Part shown: positions 54,760 through 62,000 of the stretch, piece after piece
Position numbering within the stretch: position 1 is the stretch's first letter
How the letters are laid out: each line of letters starts with the position of its first letter
DNA from: Gnetum montanum
Lineage: Eukaryota; Streptophyta; Gnetopsida; Gnetales; Gnetaceae
DNA length: 62,000 nucleotides
Assembly: GCA_015680685.1 (NCBI GenBank)
Contig: MNCI01013895.1
Span: forward strand, 47,383-109,382
Direction: 5' to 3'
Notes under the pieces: generated by a model
What the model was told of the DNA's origin: nothing
Database searches by the model: none
The model's input: only the letters and a program-made list of their open reading frames with translations
Position numbers and translations under genes: made by a program

Positions 54760-56400
54760 CTTGGTTGATGAGCCAATTGTAACTTAATAGGCCTTATGAC
54801 ATTTCTTTATTGTAGCTAGGCAGGAATTTCACCCTACATGGAAGGAGCTTGTGGAAGTTGAGTTAAGGGTAGATGTATAGGTGCAAAAGGATGAGGAGGA
54901 TAGAATGAAAATGCGGATTCCCCTCTTGGAGATTAAGCTCTATAATATTTAGGAGGGTAGTAGTAGTGATAGAATGATGTGTGACTAGAAGAGTCATGCA
55001 AAGAAATTGATTGTTGAATGTAATACCCATAGAGATCTAGCTACTGGTAAGGGTACTGTTGCCTAGGTGGTGGCATCCCCCATGATTGTGGGTGTTGCCA
55101 CTACTGGTACTACTTATGAGGTTGGTGTGGAGCTCCACTCAGATAGTAGGCTTGTTGTTGGTGGAACTATCTATAGTTGTCTTGAGGATAAGACAACCTC
55201 CTAGGTGCTTGTCTACTTGCTAATCTAAGATTCAAAGCATACACCCCAAACTCCTACAAGTGTGACACGATGGGACAACATCCCTTAGCATGTTCATAGT
55301 GGTAGATGTCACATCCACCATCATCATCTATTTCAGACTCTGCAACCTCCTCTACGATAGTAGCATTGCTTTTACCCCTTTAATGAGTACATTTAGCTTC
55401 TTTCATACTCCTTTGGTAATGATTGCTACTTTGCTCTTTTGAAGCTTTAGCAATTTTAAGAGTAGATTGGAATTTTTCATCCAAAGAATCCTAGATTTTA
55501 TCTACCTTAGCTAATATTTTAGAAATAGATATTTTGTATCAGCAAGGTTTTATGTTGCACCACTTGATCAATCAATGCCTCCTACTTGTTACAAAATAGA
55601 GCTTTCCTTTTTCGGATGGAATGATCCTAGTTATACTCCTCCATACTTTCCCTTTTTTGCAACTTACCTTCTTCTTTAACCACATGTCCAATTAGCCTTT
55701 GGACATAATGGTCTCTAAGTTTTGAAAGTCTCCCTTGGGCATAAACCTCAAGAGTTCTTCATATTTTTGTTTGAAGTCCATCTATGATATGGCAAAGATA
55801 TTCCCTTTGAGAAAAGCCATGGCCTAGGCATCTATATAACATTGAGTAATATTTGTCCATGGCCACATCTAAGGATCCATGTGTTTATTGTCCCTACCCT
55901 TAGATCTACTTTTTGAGATTGGACACTTGAGAGTACATCTAATACTTGTCGTTGAAGAGCTCAAGCATCATACTCCATCATCTAATTGATTCCCATTCTA
56001 AGGATCGATACTAGCTTTTAACCTCCTTAATGAGTGTCTATGAAAATAAATTTAGCTTTTGCCATTCATTTTCCACATTCTACAAGGCACAAGCATAGTG
56101 AAAGGCTTGTAGATGATTATATGGATCTAAGTTGTTTTCCTCTTTCAACTTGGGGATATTGCTCATATCCAACCATTTGATTTTGCTATCATTCACATGC
56201 CTCATTGGGATTCTCATAGCCTCTACAATGTTCAACATTTTTCTAGTTGCAAGCAAAGGCTCACTAGCAAATTCTACATTTCTAGTCTCTACAATTCTAC
56301 ATTATTAGGACACTAGAAAATTTGTCCCTCCATGCCTTTGTTGATTTTATGTATGCTCAAACAACAGCAGAGAATCAACCCTATGAGAAGAAGTCATTTT
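54760..56400 (-). pseudogene. Athila-type Gag
   Basis: The start MTSSHRVDSL (56396) corresponds to the other Athila-type gag starts. The minus strand has the LLASEPLLATRKMLNIVEA-like block near 56280-56220, a capsid core through 55700, and a knuckle near 55278-55314 reading CDIYHYEHAKGCC. In it the second Cys of C-X2-C-X3-H-X4-C is Tyr. The C-terminal part (55250-54760) is rich in Pro, Tyr, His and Gln. Stops are dense; no open part is longer than about 60 codons. Confidence 0.6.
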
Positions 56401-56518
56401 AGCTTTGAAGAAAAAACTAGTGTGCTTTTACTATTATCATTATTTCTAATGATTACGACTTTCAACATCTTTAAATAATTTTGCTAAGTCCTAGATAGAG
56501 CGCATAGCCAAATAAGGT

Positions 56519-56536
56519 CCTTGACAATGATGCCAA
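56519..56536 (-). other. Primer binding site, tRNA-Asp type, minus strand
   Basis: The minus strand reads TTGGCATCATTGTCAAGG directly after the LTR end TCTCATCA. It is a worn version of the site seen at 5200 and 50902, and it sets the direction of this element. Confidence 0.65.
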
Positions 56537-57285
56537 TGATGAGAAGCAAGTGTACCCTACATCCAACCATACGAATCACTAGCATTCACTAAGCAATCTA
56601 TTTGAATTTCATAGACTTTAGCCCTTTAAGTACACTAGGTCTAGGAAGTGAATCTAATTAACATGATCACTGTCTTCTTAGTTTCACTTGTGAAGTGCAA
56701 GTGTATGATTAAGTGTAACTAAAGCATATGATTTCTATCATTTTATATTTATTGATTTAAGTTACCTAAGTGCTAGAAAATAAAGTAATTAAATATTTAA
56801 ATAATCTAATAACTAACTAATGTTTAGCTAATTCTAACATAAGCATTTGTTCCCACTTTCCTTACACATCTTTAACATGTTGTAATGCTATTGGGTTACC
56901 AAGCATTAACCATATGCTCAAAGTGGTCATACTTATGTACTTGAATTATCTCTATTTAATTAATTAATTTTATGCATTAAAGTAAATTTCTCAAATAATA
57001 AATGCATTAAGTAAATAGTAATTCCAAATGCTGCAAGATTTGTAAAGAAAGTTCATCTTTATTGCCAATCACACCAAGGTGCTTGTGTACATTAGTGTTC
57101 AAATAACGATTTGTACACTTCTCACTCCTATTGTGGGCACTTAGAAAATATTCTAACTCTCAAATGATGAAAATGTAAGAGCTTCACTAGGATACTAAAC
57201 AATGGATGTCATAAATGCGGTTGGTAAGCATGTATTTGTAAGTAAAGATAGACACTTCATTAATGGGCTCACACCAATGTGTCAA
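56537..57285 (-). repeat. 5' LTR, minus strand, U3 end cut
   Basis: It runs from TGATGAGAAGC (56537) on the plus strand. The minus strand carries the R-U5 blocks (CCACAATAGGAGTGAGAAGT, GGCAATAAAGATGAACTTTC) and a U3 similar to 50069 and 60641 (GTGTGAGCCCATTAATGAAG). The outer end is missing: at about 57285 the sequence changes to the CCACAAACCTTAGG block that belongs to the env-like leader of the plus-strand element (compare 32966). Confidence 0.7.
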
Positions 57286-57565
57286 ACCACAAACCTTAGG
57301 TCTCTAACAAAATTTTTTTTGGAAATTTTCTAACTTTAAACAAGGTTTAACCAATAAAATAACATTAAAATTACTAATTTATGAAAGTTAAACCTTTCCA
57401 AAAAACTCTCATAAACATAAAATAACATAATATTAACATAATATTAAAATGATTAATCTACCATAATCACAACTTAGCGAACTGTAACTAATCCAAGACA
57501 TAAGGTACTCAAATGTTATAAAGTTACACATTCAATGCTAATCCTTGGTCGTGTTGTGATTAAAG

Positions 57566-60380
57566 ATAGCACCTAGACCAAAGTAACCATAAGGAAGACT
57601 GTGCCAACCAAGGGACAAGTAACCTAGAATTAAAAGGGACCAACAAGAGCAGCCCCAAGAGCAAGTTGCAAAGACACATACAATGGGATCTCTTCATGAG
57701 GACCCTGAAGTAGAATATATCCAATAGATTCCAGAACCTAAAATAGAGTAGTTCCTCTGAGATGAGATGTCTAGACCTAGACCAAACCTTGAGGTCACTT
57801 TAATGGAGGCATTTCTGAAGTAGGTTGGATTCCTGGAGATCCAGAAAATAGTTCTCCTTGAACTAAACTTTAGATCTTTCTTGGACTTTGCCCTAGAAGA
57901 GGTTAAAGCTTAACTTTAAACTTCTCCCACCCATTCTCACATCCAATAGAGAATGATACATGGATGAAACATACCACTTCTAGAATAATAGGAAAGGTTA
58001 TGTCACAGTCAAAATCAAGGACATCTTTATGTCCTACTCAGTGAAGGCCATCTTTGAGGTCCTTGAAATGCCAAAAACTTGGGCAACCTTGGTAAAGATA
58101 TTAATGCAAGTAAATCTTGAGGTTAAGAAGGAGTGGGTCCAGTGGTGCTATGGTATTGACTGTAAGGAGTTTTGTTCAGTAATTATGGTAGAGCATGCAT
58201 ATTTTAAGACTGTAGCCTACCACCTCAATCTAATGGTGAGGCCCAGCAAGATCACAACCTTCTCTACCCATGCATACATCACTCTAAGTGGAAAATTTCT
58301 TGTCAACCTTCCACAGTTGATCTATCTGGAGATGGAGAACCACTTCAAAGAAAATAAACATGGAAGAAAGGCATTCCCTATTCCATGTCTCATCCAAAAA
58401 TTATGTAAAAGGGGAGGGATAGCCTACTATTCAAATGATATCATCAGGCATGCTCCTTACACCTCTTGGCTAGAAATGATGAAGGATATGATCCCTACCA
58501 AGGTGATTGATGATGAGAAATCACTGCCACCACCCACTCATGAGCAATCAATGTTAGAGTCCTACACTATTGTTGAGTGCATGCACAAACTCTATGAGCA
58601 ACTCCTACAGTAGTAGCAGGCAAGACTAAGTGGTGGTGAATCCTCTATCTAAAAACCAGCGTTCAGTCATCTCAATGAAGTAGCATGATCCATAACCAAT
58701 ATGGAGCATTCAACACCAATGTAGGTTCCCACAAGATCAAATCCTAGCATCTGAGAGATAATGGTATCTCTCTCTTAATAGGAAAAATTCCCAAAAACAT
58801 TTTAGAATGCCACTACCTTTTCTATGAATTTGGAGGAGAGTGAGAGGGAAAATTTTCTAGTCATGCAACACCAAGGATAGGAAGTAGTGGTAGAAGTGGT
58901 AGTTGATAGAGTGGCTGATGTACTAAATGCCCCTATAGCATCTATACCAAATGTTGCTATACTTAGAGACATGTAGGTGTCTGTAGGATCTAGAAGTGGA
59001 AGACTCAATGTAACCTAGCATGAGGATTTACTGGACTGAGTAGTTGGAACCAGGTAACTAATTTTGGATATATTTGATATCCTAGAAACTATTTCAATAA
59101 ACCAGTTAGATCTGCTTGAGGCCAAGGGCAAGGTTCTCATTGTCAATTCCCAACTTAAAATAGCCTAAGCTGAGATTCAATGCTTAGCTATGGAAGTTGG
59201 AAAGCTCAAAGCCTACCTCACTGATCCCACAATACTTAACCAAACAATCTCAAGGGATGAAGCCCTCTAATAGCTTTAACAAAAACTCCAAGAGGTTGAG
59301 TATGCAAAGGAGTCGACAATCTTTGATTAGTCCTTAGTTGATGCCACCTCATATAACATTGAAAATGAATTATCAAAGCTTTGACAGGAGAACATAAAGC
59401 TAACTTAGAAGAACCATCACCTACATAATGTTGAGATTCAAAAAGAATAGATGGTTGAATTCATCTGATAGAAGTAGGATCATCTTACAAGATAAATAAT
59501 GATTTGAAGAGGTTGGTCATAGAGAACTGAAATCTCTCGATGGAGGAGGTGCATGGCCTTCACTAGAAATCTACCATTGAAATTTCTGCCTAGAAAAATG
59601 AGGTCCTCAAGCTTGAAAGGGTCACGAATCATTACAAAGACCAAGTTGGCCTACAAAAGGAGATTAATGAGAAACACATGCAAATGATGAAGGCAAAGGT
59701 GAATGAAGCCCTCTAGTAGCTTCAACAAGGGGGTGATGTTTGGTAGGTCATCTTTGATGAACTAAATGATTACAACAAGGTTGAAATTTACCTCAAGGAG
59801 CTATAGATTGAGGAGATGACAGAGTACATGAAACTTGCCAAACTCCATTACTTAAACTTGGTAATGCTAACTGCTAAAAGGCCAAGGTTAGAATTGGAGA
59901 AACAAGTGGATAGCTCATACCTTCTATACAAGGTAGAGTTCAAGGATCATAAAGAGATCAAGTAGAAGCTTGAGATGGCAAATGCAAAACTTGAGGTTCT
60001 CAAAGTAAAGTTCACTAATTAGAGATCAACAGTGAAGAACCTAGCCAAAATAATGAATGACTACTAGGAGTTGTAGAATGCACTCAATACATTCAGCATT
60101 GAACGTAGATAGTTTGTACCTGATTTGTCAATGTCAAGGAGCTGTTCCTGGCAATGCCCTGTCCTTGAGATATTCCCATACTAGCCCACATTAGTGATGC
60201 TACATGGACAATGTATGATCATAGGAGTAAGGAGGAGAGGATGAAAGCATTGCTAGATGCTTTCCATTTTCTGCCAAAATTCATAGCTACAACAAGATAG
60301 CCACAACCATCACCTCAACAACCACAGGAATTGGAAGTAGGAGAAAGTCCTTCAGTTCCTTAGGAGCCTCCACCACCTAA
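57566..60380 (+). pseudogene. Env-like ORF, longest copy, with coiled coil
   Basis: The start codon position holds ATA (57566-57568) instead of ATG, followed by APRPK-like text. The longest open part (58029-58613, 194 codons) reads MSYSVKAIFEVLEMPKTW, then QWCYGIDCKEF, TVAYHLNLMVRPSKI, AYITLSGKFLVNLP, FPIPCLIQKLCKRGGIAYYS and a Pro-rich LPPPTHEQS segment. The phrase FPIPCLIQKLCKR is close to the Ile-Pro-Phe-Pro-Cys-Leu-Ile block of plant proteins labelled putative plant transposon protein, found downstream of pol in Athila-type elements. After 58620 the frame is broken by many stops but keeps a heptad-like, Leu/Glu/Gln-rich pattern (LLEAKGKVLIVNSQLKIA, QKLQEVEYAKESTIFD) for about 450 codons, and ends Pro-rich. 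I see no signal peptide. The role is unknown. Confidence 0.65.
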
Positions 60381-60640
60381 GACCATTTGATTTTTTTCCT
60401 TGTCTTCAACTGATCAAAGGATTTTGGTTGTCAATTTTTTGCATGGTGTTCAATTTTGTTGTCATGAACACTAATTTTTGTAATCATTATAAATCCATAT
60501 ACTTGGGCACCTAGCAATTTCTTGTGTCAATTTGTGTATCTTTGGTTAGTTAATAATCTCATACCTTCCCAAAATTTTGTAAAGAACTCGTTCCTCCTTT
60601 TGTTCACTCGAGGACAAGTTTTTGTTCAATTGTGGTGGTA

Positions 60641-61500
60641 TGATGAAGCATCTTCTTTGGGTTGAATCAACATGATTTCATCAATGTGATCCCATTGACA
60701 TGGTTGTGTTGATGCATGGTCTAATGCATTGGTATGACCCCATCAATGTAGTGTCTATCTTTGCCTATAAATATGTGCTCACTAGCCACATTTATGGCAT
60801 CCATTATTTAGTATCTTAGTGAAGCTCTTGCATTTTCATCATTTGAGAGTTAGAATATTTTCTAAGTGCCTGCAGTAGAAGTGAAAAGTATATGGATCTT
60901 TATTTGAACACAAATGTACTTGAGCACCTTGGTGTGACCAGCAATAAAGATGAGCTTTCTTCACAAACCTTGTAGCATTTGGAATTAGATTAATGTTTAC
61001 TTAATGCATTTATTATTTGAGTAATTTAATTTAATGCATTAAATTAATTAATTAATTAGAGATAATTAAAGCTCATAAGTATGACTACTTCAAGCATACA
61101 TTTAATGCATGGTAATCCTAGTAGTGCCTAATGCTTGGTAACATAGTAGCATTGCAACGTGTTTAGGATGTGTATAGAAAGTGGAAACAGATGCTTATGT
61201 TATGATTAGCTAAGCATTAGTTAGGTATTAGATTAGTTAAACATTTAATTACTTTATTTTCTAATACTCAGGTGACTTAAATCAATAAATATAAAATGAT
61301 AAAAATCATATGCCTTAGTTATACTTAACCATAAACTTGCACTTTATAAGTGAAACTGAGAAGACAATGATCACATTTATTAGATTCACTTCCTAGACCC
61401 GGTGTACCTAGAGGACTAAAGTCCATATAATTTGACCAAATCGCTTCGTGAATGTTAGTGATTTGTATGTTTGGACATAGGGTATACTTGCTACTCATCA
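60641..61500 (+). repeat. 3' LTR of split element
   Basis: From TGATGAAGCATC (60641) to CTACTCATCA (61500), partner of 50069-50900. U3 includes TTGATGCATGGTCTAATGCA and a TATA box (CCTATAAATATG near 60763). The R block has CCTGCAGTAGAAGTG and GCAATAAAGATGAGCT. A TGTGGTGGTA purine-rich stretch lies just before it. An ATGGTGT stretch after the end recalls the first bases of the primer site. Confidence 0.8.
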
Positions 61501-62000
61501 ATGGTGTACTGTAAAACACATATAAGTTATGGATTTAAACAAGAAATTAAGATGTTTAATACATCCAAGAAAATTCATGTGTCCATGAGATAGTAGAGTA
61601 GAAAATATGCATTAAGTTTATGGTATAGTGGACTAGAAAAATATGTAAAATTGATGTGACATAAATCAACCCAAGAGACTAGGATTCCATATCTTTCCAA
61701 GGAAAAAAATTGGGATGTTTCTTATGTTTTTTACCATTGGTAAACTCTTCAAAATCATTAAAAATACAACTACACATAATTCATGTTTATATTGCATAGT
61801 AGGTTAGAAATAACATTCCAATTGATACTTTTTTTGACTTCTAATTTTCCATAATCTAAAAACAGGTTATGGTTGAATAGTAGTGTCATAGATCCTTGAG
61901 GGTTTATAGATAGTGGAAGAGGGCATTTTTTAATGTGTTTTGAATGCCAATCTTTTAAAGAAAATGTGTCTTTTACTTGCATGAACAAACAAGTTTCTTC
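61501..62000. other. Worn satellite unit and unassigned flank
   Basis: At about 61540-61670 the boxes GAAATTAAGATGTTTAATAC, AAGAAAATTCATGTG and GTGGACTAGAAAA match the 145-bp array of 49111-50068. From 61671 to the end no feature is recognised; the minus-strand frame 61770-61988 has no motif. Confidence 0.55.

Larger units (their letters stand above)
50940..57285 (-). mobile_element. Athila-like element, minus strand, 3' end lost
   Basis: Reading leftward: 5' LTR (57285 to 56537, with its outer U3 end cut), primer site, gag (56400-54760), protease (54510-53990), RT and RNase H (53600-52250), and integrase (52130-50950). It then joins the plus-strand element just inside that element's primer site, with no spacer, env-like ORF or 3' LTR of its own. 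Gene order and motifs match the Athila-like pol at 28860-31440, and here RT and RNase H are kept. Stops are frequent in all domains. The interval is flanked by LTRs in opposite orientation, so this is not a simple intact nested insertion. Confidence 0.75.
50069..61500 (+). mobile_element. Athila-like element with reversed internal part
   Basis: LTRs at 50069-50900 and 60641-61500 are direct copies of one family (both start TGATGAAGCATCTTCT). The tRNA-Asp primer site follows the left one, and a purine-rich GTGGTGGTA precedes the right one. Between them, on the plus strand, only the env-like ORF and the 3' end remain (57286-60640). The expected gag-pol is replaced by a minus-strand Athila-like element (50940-57285). 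The flanks AAAGT and ATGGT are not a convincing TSD. Satellite units on both sides show that the element landed in the 145-bp array. The LTRs are clearly diverged and the left one lacks the TATA segment. Confidence 0.75.

Noticed and set aside
50064-61505. AAAGT and ATGGT as target-site duplication of the element at 50069-61500
   Set aside because: Only three of five bases match; with satellite on both sides the flanks may have changed, but the duplication cannot be claimed.

Overview
This is plant nuclear DNA made almost entirely of old, nested, broken LTR retrotransposons. The evidence is Ty3/gypsy Gag, protease, RT, RNase H and integrase fragments on both strands, ten related LTRs of about 0.75-1 kb, tRNA-Asp and tRNA-Met primer binding sites, polypurine tracts, a receptor-kinase exon with a plant-type intron border, and AT-rich spacers. 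The strong decay and deep nesting suggest a large, TE-rich genome. A gymnosperm or similar lineage is possible, but that is a guess. There is no intact host gene, and I found no tRNA, rRNA or CRISPR array.

Layout. 1-3880: a gypsy gag-protease relic followed by a tandem array of about 140-170 bp units. 4324-10229: a nearly complete but pol-less Athila-like element with two LTRs, a PBS, a PPT and a near-match target-site duplication. 10230-14748: low-copy DNA with the last exon of an LRR receptor kinase, frameshifted. 14749-19370: a chromovirus relic (LTR, Met PBS, gag, protease, RT) whose LTR holds a solo LTR with a perfect 5-bp TSD. 19350-21310 (-): the 5' end of another Athila-like element. 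21311-23317 (-): a short Met-primed LTR element with minisatellites in its LTRs. 23318-25417: low-complexity DNA. 25418-33260 (+): an Athila-like element with LTR, gag, protease, an RT stump and integrase. 33261-34017 and 47343-48000 (+): one env-like ORF split by a 13.3-kb block. 34018-47342 (-): that block, an LTR plus an Ogre/Tat-type gag-pro-RT-RH-aRH body. 48221-49110: an LTR. 49111-50068: a 145-bp satellite. 50069-61500 (+): an Athila-like element whose centre is replaced by a minus-strand Athila-like element with gag, protease, RT, RNase H and integrase (50940-57285), followed by a long env-like ORF.

How the parts relate. The Athila-like copies share one gag type (C-X2-C-X3-H-X4-C knuckle), one protease/integrase type, a downstream env-like ORF that begins with an M-(A/T)-P-(R/K) type start and runs into a coiled coil, and a common R-U5. 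Their U3 regions differ and are built from different repeated or palindromic words. The Tat-type body has the long gap between protease and RT where Ogre elements carry an intron. Here that gap is about 5.8 kb and contains a multi-exon gene-like structure on the opposite strand, which is the most unusual object in the window. Its in-frame stops are nearly all TAG where glutamine would fit, suggesting decay by deamination of methylated CHG/CG sites.

Data quality. There is one N gap (26378-26418) and three single Ns. Two of the single Ns bracket an exact inverted copy of nearby LTR sequence, which looks like a gap-filling artefact. All identifications come from reading the sequence by eye; no database search was run.
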